This document shows, in pieces, positions 1 to 9,108 of a stretch of 64,000 nt of DNA. Below the pieces are notes generated by a model, which saw only the letters and a program-made list of their open reading frames with translations, was not told the origin of the DNA and did not search any database. Positions within the stretch are counted from its first letter, which is position 1. Every line of letters starts with the position of its first letter. The position numbers were made by a program, and so were the translations under genes. Source of the stretch: Aestuariivita sp. (GTDB lineage Bacteria > Pseudomonadota > Alphaproteobacteria > Rhodobacterales > Rhodobacteraceae); the NCBI RefSeq assembly GCF_021404545.1, contig NZ_JAAWWD010000002.1, forward strand, positions 1 through 64,000. Reading direction: 5' to 3'.

Positions 1-1
1 A

Positions 2-142
2 ATGTACAAATGGGCGAAATCGGTCGAGAATTTCTTTTGCGATCTGAAAGACTTCCGACGGATCGCCTTGCGAACCGACAAAACCGACCTCAGCTTCGCA
101 GCAATCATCAACGCTTGCGCAGCACTGCTCAACTCAAAGTGA
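2..142 (+). CDS. IS5-family transposase, C-terminal fragment
   Basis: The reading frame that enters at the left edge encodes 46 residues ending in a stop at 140-142. It contains FFCDLKDFRRIALRTDKTD followed by SFAAIINACAALLNSK, which matches the C-terminal end of IS5-group DDE transposases (the region with the last acidic residue and the conserved R-(x)-DKT-x-x-SF pattern). The rest of the element lies outside the window, so intactness cannot be judged. A CTAG at 156-159, just after the stop, could mark the element end or its target duplication, but no matching left end is visible. Family assignment is from recalled motif similarity. Confidence 0.75.
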   Translation: MYKWAKSVENFFCDLKDFRRIALRTDKTDLSFAAIINACAALLNSK

Positions 143-246
143 ATCTCAACAGACCCTAGGGCGCCATCTGAAAACCGCAGAAAAACCATGTGGGCACCAC
201 ATTTATCTGCCAGGGTGACACGACCTTCGCGCAGACCGGGCAGTCC

Positions 247-423
247 ATGAGACCCACACCCCCCTATCGCCGCCTCTTTGAACTCTTGCGCCAGCGCAGC
301 TTATCGGACCTGTCGGTCAGTCGAACCGCGCTGGGATTGAGCGACGCCGTTGCGCCCGATGTCGCACGGGACCTCTTGCGGCGCGCGGCGCGCTCCTGGG
401 GCGAGCCCTATTCGGAGGGTTGA
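247..423 (+). CDS. Small hypothetical protein beside the IS end
   Basis: A 58-residue frame starting at ATG 247 (an in-frame upstream ATG at 190 gives 77 aa) ends in [11 protein letters not shown] and overlaps the last 16 bases of rlmE on the opposite strand. GC-rich third positions and an Arg/Leu-rich amphipathic composition are compatible with a real gene, but I recognise no family. Because it lies directly after the IS5 end, it could also be the 3' remnant of a gene disrupted by the insertion. Weakly supported. Confidence 0.3.
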   Translation: MRPTPPYRRLFELLRQRSLSDLSVSRTALGLSDAVAPDVARDLLRRAARSWGEPYSEG

Positions 424-1136
424 CCGCGAAACCCGGTTGCGACGACGAATTTCTCGGAGCTGTCGGCACGAGAAGCGGGCGGTTTCATATTGTAGACCTT
501 GGTGAATTTCTGTTTGAGCAGCTTTTGCAGCTCGCCCTCGGCGCCGCCGGCCAGAACCTTGGCGACGAAGGTTCCCCCCTCTTCGAGCACGTCAAAGGCA
601 AAAAAGGCCGCCGCCTCGCACAGCGCGATGATCCGCAAATGGTCGGTCTGTTTATGCCCGGAAGACGCCGCCGCCATATCCGACATCACCACATCGGCCT
701 TGCCGTCCAGCCATTCCTTGATCTGGACATCGGCGTCCTCAGCCATGAAATCGAGTTGATGAAGCTCGACCCCCGCGATCGGCTCGACCTCTTGCAGATC
801 GACACCGATGATACGGCCCTGGGCCTTGCCGGGCCGTTCCGCCAGCGCATTGATCCGCTTGACCGCCACCTGGCACCAGCCTCCTGGTGCACATCCCAGA
901 TCGACGACGCGCGCACCGGGGACCAGAAACCGATACTTGTCATCAAGCTCCATGATCTTGAATGCCGCGCGCCCGCGATACCCCTCGGCCTGGGCGCGTT
1001 TGACATAAGGGTCGTTCAATTGGCGCTGCAGCCACCGGGTCGAAGACAGCTTGCGCCCGCGCGCGGTCTTGACCTTGACTTTCAGATCGCGCTGCCCGCG
1101 TCCGGATGTGTTTTTGCCAGAAGGTGTCTTGGCCAT
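408..1136 (-). CDS. rlmE: 23S rRNA (uridine-2552 2'-O) methyltransferase RlmE
   Basis: A 242-residue RrmJ/FtsJ-fold enzyme that uses SAM to methylate the 2'-O of U2552 in the A-loop of 23S rRNA, late in 50S assembly. The SAM-binding motif [11 protein letters not shown] is at 77-87. The K-D-K-E catalytic tetrad is present: K60 in RAAFK, D153 in VMSDMA, K193 in FVAKVL and E228 in SSEKFVV. A basic N-terminal tail of about 30 residues ([13 protein letters not shown]...) is typical of alphaproteobacterial versions and probably contacts RNA. It lies downstream of the ppx/gppA gene on the same strand with a 69-base gap, a pairing common in Rhodobacterales, so the two are probably co-transcribed. Confidence 0.95.
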   Translation of the reverse strand: MAKTPSGKNTSGRGQRDLKVKVKTARGRKLSSTRWLQRQLNDPYVKRAQAEGYRGRAAFKIMELDDKYRFLVPGARVVDLGCAPGGWCQVAVKRINALAERPGKAQGRIIGVDLQEVEPIAGVELHQLDFMAEDADVQIKEWLDGKADVVMSDMAAASSGHKQTDHLRIIALCEAAAFFAFDVLEEGGTFVAKVLAGGAEGELQKLLKQKFTKVYNMKPPASRADSSEKFVVATGFRGQPSE

Positions 1137-1205
1137 CAGATCTGTTCTTTCATCGTGTCAGATTGGGTGCGGGCCGCGCCCGCAAGGCGAGGGCGGCGAG
1201 CGCCG

Positions 1206-2318
1206 CTAATACGGGCCGCCTTCCAGCACCCCATCCGCCGACATCTGCGCATAAAGAAGCCCTTCGCGCAGCCCCCGGTCCGCAACCGAGAGGCGGTCGG
1301 TCGGCCAAAGGCGCATCAGCGCTTGCAGGATCGCGGATCCCGACATGATCAGCGCATGCCGATCTTCGCCGATACGCGGATCGCGGCGCCGGCCGGTCGG
1401 TCCCATTGTCAGATAGCGCCGGATCACCGTGTCGATCTGGTCCGTACTCATGCGCAGCCCATCCACCTTGGTGCGGTCATAGCGTTTCAGCCCCAGATGG
1501 CTGGCCGCCACCGTGGTCACCGTGCCGGAGGTGCCCACAATCTGAAACCGCTCCTTGCCATGCTCGATCTTGTAGGGTGCGAACTCCGCCAGGTTTTCCT
1601 CGAAAAACCAGCTCATCAGGGCAAAGCGGGCGGCGTCGTCCTCCACATCCGAGAACTGATCGCGCAATGTCGCCACGCCCAGTGGCACGGAAATCCAGTC
1701 GACGACCTTGGCCGCGGGAAACGGGCTGTCGGTGCTGTGAAACCCCGCATGCAGCCGCATCAGCGCAGGCGGGCGATCCCGGCGCGGCACCGATGACAGA
1801 TCAATCCACACCAGCTCGGTCGAGCCGCCGCCGATATCGACCACCAGCAACTGCTCGGTCTTGACCGAGACCAGCGGCGCGCAGGAGATCACCGCCAGCC
1901 GCGCCTCCTCCTCGGGCTGGATGATGTCGAGCTGCAACCCCGTCTCACGCCGCACATGGTCGACGAAACTGCGCGCGTTGCGTGCCCTGCGACAGGCCTC
2001 GGTCGCCACCAGCCGCATGCGCCGCACCTTGTGGCGCTTGAGTTTTTGCTGGCAGATCCGCAGGGCCTGGATCGTGCGCCCCATCGAGGCGCGCGAGAGT
2101 TGCCCCGTCCGCTCCAGCCCGGCGCCGAGTTGAACGGATTTCGAGAAACTGTCGACCACGTGAAACCCACCGCCCGAGGGTTGGGCAATGAGCATACGAC
2201 AGCTATTTGTGCCCAGATCCAGTGCCGCATAGAGATCGGTCGGATCGGACGACTGAGGCGCGGGTGGCTCAACCGCTTTGGGGAACGCGCCCGCACCGTT
2301 GGGACGCTTGGGCGCCAT
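1206..2318 (-). CDS. Ppx/GppA phosphatase family protein
   Basis: A 370-residue exopolyphosphatase/guanosine pentaphosphatase of the ASKHA fold. Visible phosphate-binding motifs are ALDLGTNSCRM (32-42), VATEACRRARN around 104-114, PEEEARLA (135-142) and VVDIGGGSTELV (159-170). The family hydrolyses terminal phosphate from polyphosphate and/or pppGpp; sequence alone cannot say which activity dominates here. It lacks the C-terminal HD-type extension of long Ppx proteins, in keeping with the short alphaproteobacterial form. It is the first gene of a leftward pair with rlmE. A perfect 10-bp palindrome, TTAGCGCTAA, at 2341-2350 lies just upstream of its start and could be part of its promoter control. 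Confidence 0.9.
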   Translation of the reverse strand: MAPKRPNGAGAFPKAVEPPAPQSSDPTDLYAALDLGTNSCRMLIAQPSGGGFHVVDSFSKSVQLGAGLERTGQLSRASMGRTIQALRICQQKLKRHKVRRMRLVATEACRRARNARSFVDHVRRETGLQLDIIQPEEEARLAVISCAPLVSVKTEQLLVVDIGGGSTELVWIDLSSVPRRDRPPALMRLHAGFHSTDSPFPAAKVVDWISVPLGVATLRDQFSDVEDDAARFALMSWFFEENLAEFAPYKIEHGKERFQIVGTSGTVTTVAASHLGLKRYDRTKVDGLRMSTDQIDTVIRRYLTMGPTGRRRDPRIGEDRHALIMSGSAILQALMRLWPTDRLSVADRGLREGLLYAQMSADGVLEGGPY

Positions 2319-2562
2319 CTGTCACGCCCTCCATTTCGAGTTAGCGCTAAGCTAAGCGCTCTGTGGCGTTCACGCAAGGGATCTGTCCATGGCTCCGGCT
2401 CATGTTTGACATGAGACTTTCTGGACCGGGTCGCTGTGGCCTCCGCTGATCGCTGCGCCTATGCTCAAGGTCGCTGATTGCGCCTTATCTGTCGAAAACC
2501 GGCACCGTCTGGCGCGGTCCGTGGCTTAGAGAGGACGAAACGAAACGTGGGGGGAATCATCC

Positions 2563-2865
2563 ATGCCTGACGTCACAATCGTGTATTGGCGCGACATCCC
2601 GGCCCAGGTCATCGTGGGCAAGGGGCGGCGCGGGGCCAAGAAACAACTGACCGAGCGGTTTGAACAGGCCATCGACCGGGCCGCAATGAAGGTCGGCGCG
2701 CAGGACACCGACGCCTATCTCGCCGAATGGCGCAAGGCCCCGGCCTATGTCATGGAGGGCGATCCGCACCAGATCGTCGCGGCCGAGGCGACGCGGCTGG
2801 AAACCGAATACGACACCGACCGCATCAAGGCCCTGATCGCCAATGATGGGTGGGCCAACGGGTAA
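2563..2865 (+). CDS. 'Virulence factor' (PF13769-type) small protein of the one-carbon cluster
   Basis: A 100-residue cytosolic protein, MPDVTIVYWRDIPAQVIVGK..., of the family named 'virulence factor' in Pfam. In Rhodobacterales and Rhizobiales it repeatedly sits next to a MetF-like reductase and a methyltetrahydrofolate:corrinoid methyltransferase, as here. A purine-rich GGGGG precedes ATG 2563. No signal peptide or membrane segment is seen. Its biochemical role is unknown to me; the context suggests an accessory part of corrinoid-dependent methyl transfer rather than virulence. It heads a three-gene unit (48 bases before the reductase start at 2914). Confidence 0.8.
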   Translation: MPDVTIVYWRDIPAQVIVGKGRRGAKKQLTERFEQAIDRAAMKVGAQDTDAYLAEWRKAPAYVMEGDPHQIVAAEATRLETEYDTDRIKALIANDGWANG

Positions 2866-2913
2866 CGGGCCCGGGGAATGACCTCTGGACCCCGCAAGCT
2901 ATGGGAGGCCGCG

Positions 2914-3858
2914 ATGGCTTTGCTGAATTTCAAACGGCGCGAGACGCAATCGGCAGGTCTGGTCGACGGGCATGTCGAGGCGTTCCTGGAGAATTACTCG
3001 ATCGAGGTGATGCCGCGGACCGCCGAAAAGGTCGCGGATTTCCGCGCGCTGCTGCCCGAAGGCACGCGCGTCTACATCGCCCATATAGACGGCACGCCGA
3101 TCGAGGATATGGTCGCCACCGCGCGCCGCCTGGCCGCTGACGGTTTCCCGGTCATGCCACATTTTCCCGCGCGCATCATTCAGGATGCCAAGACGCTGGA
3201 AAACTGGATCGCGATGTATCAGGGCGAGGCGGGCGTCGATCAGGCGCTGTTGCTGGCAGGCGGCGTGGCCAAGCCGCATGGCGATTTCGACAGCTCGATG
3301 CAGTTGATGGAGACGGGGCTTTTCGACAAGGCGGGCTTCAAGCGGTTGCATGTGGCAGGCCACCCCGAAGGCAACAGGGATATCGACCCCAAAGGCGGGA
3401 TGGCCAATGTCGAGGCGGCGCTGCGCTGGAAACAGGCGTTTTCCACCCGCACCGATGCTCAGATGGCGATTGCCACGCAGTTCGCGTTCGAGGCGGATCC
3501 CATCATCAAATGGGCGAATGCGCTCAAGGCCGCAGGCATCGACCTGCCCATTCACATCGGCATTGCCGGGCCAGCCAAGCTGCAAACGCTGATCAAATTC
3601 GCCATCGCCTGCGGAGTCGGCCCATCGCTGAAAGTGTTGCAAAAGCGCGCCCGCGACGTCTCCAAACTGCTTTTGCCGTTCGAGCCGGTCGATATCATCT
3701 CCGAGCTTGCCGCGCACAAGGCCGCCAACCCCGATTTCAACATCACCAATGTGCATTTCTTCCCGCTGGGCGGCATCAAGACCAACGCCACCTGGGCCAT
3801 TGAGAACGGGGGCGCCTCAGGCCGCCCCGCCAACGCAGACGGAAAGGCCGGTTCATGA
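2914..3858 (+). CDS. Methylenetetrahydrofolate reductase-like protein (MetF family)
   Basis: A 314-residue TIM-barrel protein of the MTHFR family, expected to interconvert 5,10-methylene- and 5-methyl-tetrahydrofolate. I place the start at ATG 2914 because GGGAGG (2903-2908) lies 5 bases before it; the frame is open to 2878. Supporting stretches are HIDGTPIEDMVATARRLAADG, LLLAGGVAKPHGDFDSS, VAGHPEGNRD and LPIHIGIAGPAKLQTLIKFA, which match the substrate and flavin-pocket blocks of divergent MetF proteins found beside methyltransferase genes. The stop overlaps the next gene's ATG by 4 bases (ATGA), so the two are translationally coupled. Its substrate would feed the adjacent methyltransferase. 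Confidence 0.85.
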   Translation: MALLNFKRRETQSAGLVDGHVEAFLENYSIEVMPRTAEKVADFRALLPEGTRVYIAHIDGTPIEDMVATARRLAADGFPVMPHFPARIIQDAKTLENWIAMYQGEAGVDQALLLAGGVAKPHGDFDSSMQLMETGLFDKAGFKRLHVAGHPEGNRDIDPKGGMANVEAALRWKQAFSTRTDAQMAIATQFAFEADPIIKWANALKAAGIDLPIHIGIAGPAKLQTLIKFAIACGVGPSLKVLQKRARDVSKLLLPFEPVDIISELAAHKAANPDFNITNVHFFPLGGIKTNATWAIENGGASGRPANADGKAGS

Positions 3859-4916
3859 CCCGCACCATTGTCGAGAGCAAATCCAAGACCGCCATTATCG
3901 GCTTTGACCAGCCGTTTTGCGTGATTGGGGAGCGGATCAATCCCACGGGCCGCAAGAAACTGGCCGCCGAGCTGGAGGCGGGCGATTTCTCGACCGTCGA
4001 AAAAGATGCGCTGGCGCAGGTGGCGGCGGGGGCCACGGTGCTGGATGTGAACGCAGGCGTTGTCTATAACTCGAACCCCGATCCCAACGAGACCGAGCCG
4101 CCGCTGATGCGCAAGGTGATCGAACTGGTGCAGGGGCTGGTCGATGTGCCGCTGTGCATCGACAGCTCGGTGCCCGGCGCGCTGGAGGCGGGACTGGAGG
4201 TCTGCGAGGGCCGCCCGCTGCTGAACTCTGTCACCGGGGAAGAAGAGCGCCTGGAGCAGATCCTGCCATTGGTGAAGAAATACAACGTGCCGGTCGTGGC
4301 GATCTCGAACGACGACACGGGGATTTCCGAAGACCCCGATGTGCGCTTTGCGGTGGCCAAGAAGATCGTGGAACGCGCCGCCGATTTTGGCATTCCGGCC
4401 CATGATATCGTGGTCGATCCGCTGGTGATGCCGATCGGGGCTATGGGCACGGCCGGCTTGCAGGTTTTCACCCTGGTGCGGCGCCTGCGCGAGGAACTGG
4501 GCGTGAACACCACCTGCGGCGCATCGAATATCTCGTTCGGGCTGCCCAACCGGCACGGCATCAACAATGCGTTTTTGCCGATGGCGATGGGCGCCGGGAT
4601 GACCAGCGCGATCATGAACCCCGTCACCTTGCCCATCACGCAAACCAAGATCGCCGAGAAAAAGGCCGAGGTGGAGGCCGCGGGCATCGTGATACCGGCT
4701 GATATGGATGACGAGACATTCGTTCAGCTCTTCGGTCTGGGTTCGACCAAGCCGCGCCCGGGCAAGGAGATGGAGGCCATTCGCGCCGCGAATTTCCTGA
4801 CCGATAACGATCCGCACGGGTCCGAGTGGATCAAGTTCAACAAGGTCGCGCCAAAGGCAGGCCAAGAAGGCCGGGGCCGGGCAGGCCGTTCGGGCGGTCG
4901 GCGCAGACGCGCCTGA
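3855..4916 (+). CDS. Methyltetrahydrofolate:corrinoid methyltransferase (pterin-binding domain protein)
   Basis: A 353-residue pterin-binding TIM barrel related to AcsE/MtgA and to the folate domain of MetH. Key blocks are FCVIGERINPTGRKK (21-35), ATVLDVNAG (59-67), CIDSSVPGALEAG (100-112), NSVTGEEERL (124-133) and CGASNISFGLPNRHGINNAF, which carry the Asp and Asn residues that bind the pterin. It should move the methyl group of CH3-THF to a corrinoid protein not encoded in this window. The last 15 residues are an Arg/Gly-rich basic tail (RGRAGRSGGRRRRA) that I recall from other alphaproteobacterial members. The gene is coupled to the MetF-like gene by an ATGA overlap. I infer it is the folate module of a split B12-dependent methionine synthase; an alternative is a catabolic demethylation system. 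Confidence 0.88.
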   Translation: MTRTIVESKSKTAIIGFDQPFCVIGERINPTGRKKLAAELEAGDFSTVEKDALAQVAAGATVLDVNAGVVYNSNPDPNETEPPLMRKVIELVQGLVDVPLCIDSSVPGALEAGLEVCEGRPLLNSVTGEEERLEQILPLVKKYNVPVVAISNDDTGISEDPDVRFAVAKKIVERAADFGIPAHDIVVDPLVMPIGAMGTAGLQVFTLVRRLREELGVNTTCGASNISFGLPNRHGINNAFLPMAMGAGMTSAIMNPVTLPITQTKIAEKKAEVEAAGIVIPADMDDETFVQLFGLGSTKPRPGKEMEAIRAANFLTDNDPHGSEWIKFNKVAPKAGQEGRGRAGRSGGRRRRA

Positions 4917-4963
4917 TCCAGCCGTACAGGCGGAGGCGCGCACGCCTGCCGATTGCCAAGAGT

Positions 4964-4999
4964 GGGGCAGGCCGGTCATCCGGGCCTGCCCCTTCTTTT
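4964..4999 (+). terminator. Intrinsic terminator after the one-carbon operon
   Basis: GGGGCAGGCCGG and CCGGGCCTGCCCC form a near-perfect stem with a TCAT loop, followed by TTCTTTT. It lies 47 bases after the methyltransferase stop. The rest of the 4917-5272 gap holds no recognisable gene. Confidence 0.75.
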
Positions 5000-5272
5000 G
5001 CCGCCGACAAGATGACGATTTGGCGCCTGCATAGGTGCGTCTGGGGCCACAAGGCCGGGACAAGAGGGATGCGCATGTGGATCTTCAGCGCTTTCCTACC
5101 GGACGGTGCGCCGATACAGCGTTTTTGGGCGCGTTTTGACTGCCGGTCCGATTTGTCCATCCCTGAATGATCAACCAACAGTTGCTGATATAGTGTCGCA
5201 GGCAAACATCATTTGGTTGCACGACCATTTCTTTCCGACCAGCTTGGACGCCCGAATAAAGGGGAGTGGAGT

Positions 5273-5623
5273 ATGAGTAAGTTAGCCTTGGTTTTGTCTT
5301 GCACCATGGTGCTGGCCGCATGCGCCCAGCAACCGGCTTCAATTCAACCGGTTTCGTTTGCAGGGGCATATGATGAGGTGTCGTGCGCACGCGCGCAAAC
5401 GCTTCATCAACAGGAGGCCGCCAGGGTACCGGCTCTGGTCGCGAGCCAGAAACAGGCGGTGACGGGGGATGCGGTTGGTGTGCTCCTGCTGGGCGTTCCG
5501 ATGTCGTCTTTGACCGGTGCGGATCTGGAAGGCGAGATTGCCGCGACAAAAGGCAAGCTGATGGCGCTCGAATCGCGCCTGGACGTGTGCGGGCGCACCA
5601 CAACGCCCGTCGACTGGGCCTGA
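5273..5623 (+). CDS. Small secreted lipoprotein of unknown function
   Basis: A 116-residue protein starting at ATG 5273 behind GGGGAGTGGA (5261-5270); an upstream in-frame start at 5213 would put a charged stretch before the signal peptide and is rejected. The N-terminus MSKLALVLSCTMVLAACAQQ is a lipoprotein signal peptide with lipobox LAAC, so Cys17 would be lipidated and the rest exported. The mature part has a hydrophobic segment around GDAVGVLLLGVPMSSLTG (residues 63-80) and a helical ELEGEIAATKGKLMALESRL region, and ends in CGRTTTPVDWA. Roseobacter genomes carry many such 'lipoprotein with predicted metal-binding/glycine-zipper-like' small proteins, but I recognise no exact family. It stands alone. 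Confidence 0.75.
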   Translation: MSKLALVLSCTMVLAACAQQPASIQPVSFAGAYDEVSCARAQTLHQQEAARVPALVASQKQAVTGDAVGVLLLGVPMSSLTGADLEGEIAATKGKLMALESRLDVCGRTTTPVDWA

Positions 5624-5973
5624 CAGTGATTCTGGCGCGGCGCGGTCGTCCTTGCAGGGCCGTGCCCTCATCCATAGACCGGCGTTACATTTGGCTGTGC
5701 CTTCGCACGAGAGTGTTTTTGTACAGGGCGTGACCTGATCCTCGGGTCAGTTTTGGTGTTTCAGCAAGTGCCCCGCAACCGGGGACCCCTGGTTGCGCCA
5801 CGGACGCTCTGCGGTAGTGATCCCTGTCACAGCCGACAGAGCATGACGCAGCCGTCATGGATGCCGCCTGGAGTGTTCGCCGGGCGGAGCTGCACAGTGC
5901 CCGGACCGCTTCTTGCGCTCAGTTGAGCGAGGCCGTCGTATTGCGATGGCCAGGAGAGCAGGCCGGGTCATCG
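5624..5973 (+). other. 350-base intergenic stretch, no gene seen
   Basis: This region separates the lipoprotein (+) from the 3' end of the M81 peptidase gene (-). The open frames in it lack family resemblance. The only structure noticed is a short ATGACG-cagc-CGTCAT inverted repeat at 5843-5858. No clear U-tract terminator was found for either gene. Confidence 0.5.
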
Positions 5974-7437
5974 TCACATGCCGGAGAGAGGTCCGCCCGG
6001 CCCAAGACGCACGCCCGGTCGCAACCGCTCATAGGGCAATGCGTCGAAATGGCAGGGATTTGCGCCCGGCGCTTCGGCAAACAGGATCCGATCGCTGATC
6101 CGCAGGTAATCGGCCATGAAATGCACCCCGGATTTGACGCACACGATCGCATGATCGGCAGGCTCGATCCCGACCACCCGAAACATCTCCTGATCCGCGT
6201 TCTGGCCTCGGCGACTGCCGACCACGACCGTGACGCCGGTGCCGATCAGCCTGAGCCGTGCAACCGGCCCCAGATGCGCCCTGGCGCCGCCGAACATCGG
6301 TCCGGTGAAATCGAACACCCCGTCCGAGAGGCGTTCGACCCTGGCGCGCGCGGGCAGGGGGGCGGAATACTGATCAAAGGCGCCGCCCAGGACAATCTCG
6401 ATTTCGGCCCCTTCGCCCGCCGCATGGGCCGCCGCCGCCGCCTTGGGGTCGTAAAGCATGGAAAGCACCGCGTCCGGCACCTCGTTCTCGATCAGCGCAC
6501 GCAGCACGCCCGTGGTGTCACCTGTGCCGCCCGCGCCGGGATTGTCCTGGGGGTCGGCGATCACCACCGGCGCCTTGAGGGTGAGGGCGCGCGCCACACA
6601 GTCCGAGGCTGCCTCCAGCCGTGCATCGAACTGGTGTTCTGCCGCCATTATTGCGGCAGCGATCCGGTCCACGGCCGCCTGCGCCTTGGCCGGATCGGGA
6701 TCGTAGGCAAACACACTGGGGCCGCAATCGGGGATATCGGCGGGTGGAAAGCCCATGGCGATATCCGCCGACAGCACGTCCAGCTCGGTCAGGGAGGCGT
6801 AGAGATCCTTGGCCGGGGCAAACTCGGTCGATTGCGCGGTGATCGGAACGATCAGGCCAACTTGGGCATAGGCCTTGGCCAGCGGCGTGTGCAGCAGCGT
6901 ATCCAGCAGCTGCGAGGCGCGCGCCCCGGTATCGGCCAGATCGGTATGCGGATAGGTCCGGTAGAGCGTGACGCCATCGGCGATCTCGGCCACAGCGGGC
7001 GAGAGGTTACCGTGCAGATCAAAGCTCGCCACGATGGGCACATCCGGGCCGACAGCGGCGCGCACTCGGGCCAGGATCTCGGCCTCTGCGTCATCATGGG
7101 CGCGGGTGACCATGGCGCCATGCAGATCCAGATAGACGGCGTCAGGGTCGCTCTGGGTGATGGTCGAGACGATCTCACCGACGATGCTTTCAAACGCGTC
7201 CGGATCGACATAACCGCCCGGTTCCGCGCTGCACCACAGGATCGGGATCATCTCATGGGGGCAGGCGGCCATGAAGCCCGAAAGCGGGATGTTGAGCCCC
7301 GCCATCACCTCATGAAGCGCATCCCCGCGCGTGAGTGTCGGCCAGGAGCCGCCGGTTTCGAACAACTCCAACGTGGTCGGAAAGGGGGCAAAGGTATTTG
7401 TTTCATGCTGAAAGCCTGCAACGGCGACGCGGGTCAT
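5974..7437 (-). CDS. M81 family metallopeptidase (MlrC-like)
   Basis: A 487-residue protein of the M81/DUF1485 family typified by microcystinase C, a cytosolic zinc peptidase acting on short peptides. The N-terminal metal-site signature is MTRVAVAGFQHETNTFAP (1-18), with His11 and Glu12, and the family blocks YLDLHGAMVTRAHDDAE and FDLHGNLS follow. The C-terminal MlrC domain carries IADPQDNPGAGGTGDTT. In most bacteria without cyanotoxin degradation these proteins are thought to process small peptides or amides brought in by a linked ABC importer. The gene overlaps the upstream amidohydrolase by 4 bases on the same strand and is opposite a complete peptide-type ABC operon, which supports that role. 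Substrate unknown. Confidence 0.88.
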   Translation of the reverse strand: MTRVAVAGFQHETNTFAPFPTTLELFETGGSWPTLTRGDALHEVMAGLNIPLSGFMAACPHEMIPILWCSAEPGGYVDPDAFESIVGEIVSTITQSDPDAVYLDLHGAMVTRAHDDAEAEILARVRAAVGPDVPIVASFDLHGNLSPAVAEIADGVTLYRTYPHTDLADTGARASQLLDTLLHTPLAKAYAQVGLIVPITAQSTEFAPAKDLYASLTELDVLSADIAMGFPPADIPDCGPSVFAYDPDPAKAQAAVDRIAAAIMAAEHQFDARLEAASDCVARALTLKAPVVIADPQDNPGAGGTGDTTGVLRALIENEVPDAVLSMLYDPKAAAAAHAAGEGAEIEIVLGGAFDQYSAPLPARARVERLSDGVFDFTGPMFGGARAHLGPVARLRLIGTGVTVVVGSRRGQNADQEMFRVVGIEPADHAIVCVKSGVHFMADYLRISDRILFAEAPGANPCHFDALPYERLRPGVRLGPGGPLSGM

Positions 7438-9053
7438 TGCGTGACCTCCCCGCCCAGGACGGTGGCCACGATTTCGATATCGCGCAGGGCCATGGGATCG
7501 ACGGTCAGAGGGTCTTCCGCCAGCACGCAGAAATCGGCATGTTTGCCGGTCTGGATCGACCCGATTTGATGATCCAGCTTGAGCACATGCGCGGCCCCCA
7601 GTGTGATGCAGTGAAGCGCCTGCGGCACGGTGATCTGCTGGCTGGTGCCCAGAACCCGACCGGTTTCGGTCACCCGGTTGACGACGGCCCAGGCGGTGAC
7701 AAGCGGCGCCATGGGGGTGATCGGTGCGTCGGAATGGATCGCGAACTCATTGTCGAAGATCTCGACCGCGTCGCGGCAGGCGTTCATGCGGCTGGCCCGA
7801 TCGGGGCCGAGCGTCCTGGTCCAGTGGATATCGCCGAAGTAATGGATGTGATTGCCAAAGATGTTGCAGGTCAGTCCCAGCGCCTTCATGCGTTTGAATT
7901 GGTCGCGGGTGGCCAGCTGCACATGTTCCAGTGTGTGGCGCAGATCGGGGTTGGGGTATTTGAGCAAAACCTCTTCATAGACCTCGATGGCCAGTTCCGA
8001 CGCGGCATCGCCATTGGTATGGATATGCGTCTTGACGCCCGCCTTGTGCAACGCCTCGACCGCGCGCCGATAATAATTCAGGTCCATGTTCCAGATGCCG
8101 TGATCCTCGCCGGTGAAATACCCCGGCGCCTTGAGCTTGGCGGTGAACCCCTGGATCGCTCCATCGGTAAAGAGCTTGGCCCGGCCCAGCGACAGCTTGT
8201 CGGTCGAGCGCGCGCGCAAGGCAATGGCGCGCGCTGCTTCGTCCTCGGGGTCGCCAACCATGGCGTTCATGATCGGGACATAGCGCGCAGGAAAGGCCGG
8301 GTCATGCACGACCCGTTCGATCATCGAGACCTCGTCGTCCTTGAGATCGGAGAGCAGTTCGGCCACCGTGGTCACCCCGCAGAGCCGTGCCACCTGCCCA
8401 TAGGCACGCAGGCTGGATTCGGTCGCGAGATTCAGGAAATCAAAGCCGGTGGCATCGATCATCGGCTGCATCGCGGCAAATTCCTGCAATTCGCCGTTCA
8501 AGCTGCCATCGGCACCCTTCATCACGCCTTCGATATTCGTGCCTGCATCAAACCCGGCCAGCGCAAGCGCGGCCGAATTGACCGTCATCAGGTGAAAGTT
8601 GGAATGCGCCACGATCACCGGATGATCCGTCGAGACCTGGTCGAGGTGGTCCTTGTCAAAGCGGCGGCCGTCCAGAAAGTTCGGGTCGAGGCCCCATCCG
8701 ATTACCGGCTGCCCCTTTGGCGTGTCCTCTGCCACGGCCCGCAAGCGCGCAATAACCGCATCGTAATCCTTGACACCGTCCCACACGTGCCCCTGCGGAT
8801 CTGTGCGCGCATAGTGGCCGCAATAGGTGAACTCCCAGATTCCCCCCGCCATGACATGGGCATGCGCTTCGATCAGACCGGGCAGGATCACGTTGCCTGA
8901 AAAACGATCATCCAACGTCGCAGTGCCCCATCCTTGGGCACAGTCTGCATCGCCAACCGCCAGAACCCGGCCATCGCGCACCGCGACATGGGTCGCTTCG
9001 GGGCGATTGGGATCCATTGTGATGATTTTTGCAGCACTGAATACCGTAATCAT
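7434..9053 (-). CDS. YtcJ-like amidohydrolase
   Basis: A 539-residue metal-dependent hydrolase of the amidohydrolase_3 (YtcJ/AepA) group. The start is ATG 9053, which has AGAAAGGA seven bases upstream; longer frames begin in non-homologous sequence. The HxH metal motif is in LPGLIEAHAHVMAGG, with HTNGDAAS and a late HSDAPITPMAPL carrying the catalytic Asp. The N-terminal small beta domain (VFSAAKIITMDPNRPEATHVAVRDGRVLAVGD) and the C-terminal GSIQTGKHADFCVLAEDPL are standard for the superfamily. It probably hydrolyses an amide or imide bond in a compound imported by the divergent ABC system; the exact substrate cannot be read from sequence. It forms a coupled operon with the M81 peptidase. Confidence 0.9.
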   Translation of the reverse strand: MITVFSAAKIITMDPNRPEATHVAVRDGRVLAVGDADCAQGWGTATLDDRFSGNVILPGLIEAHAHVMAGGIWEFTYCGHYARTDPQGHVWDGVKDYDAVIARLRAVAEDTPKGQPVIGWGLDPNFLDGRRFDKDHLDQVSTDHPVIVAHSNFHLMTVNSAALALAGFDAGTNIEGVMKGADGSLNGELQEFAAMQPMIDATGFDFLNLATESSLRAYGQVARLCGVTTVAELLSDLKDDEVSMIERVVHDPAFPARYVPIMNAMVGDPEDEAARAIALRARSTDKLSLGRAKLFTDGAIQGFTAKLKAPGYFTGEDHGIWNMDLNYYRRAVEALHKAGVKTHIHTNGDAASELAIEVYEEVLLKYPNPDLRHTLEHVQLATRDQFKRMKALGLTCNIFGNHIHYFGDIHWTRTLGPDRASRMNACRDAVEIFDNEFAIHSDAPITPMAPLVTAWAVVNRVTETGRVLGTSQQITVPQALHCITLGAAHVLKLDHQIGSIQTGKHADFCVLAEDPLTVDPMALRDIEIVATVLGGEVTQ

Positions 9054-9108
9054 GGAACGTCCTTTCTCCGGGTATCGGAATGAGGGTTGCCGAGATCTGG
9101 ACCGATAA

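Noticed and set aside
420-1796. Long plus-strand frame of 458 codons across rlmE and ppx
   Set aside because: It lies opposite two clearly conserved genes and has no family resemblance; it is a mirror frame caused by high GC.
3552-5063. Minus-strand frame of 503 codons across the one-carbon genes
   Set aside because: It is the antisense of MetF-like and methyltransferase genes whose motifs are clear; its own sequence is His/Arg/Gln-rich noise.
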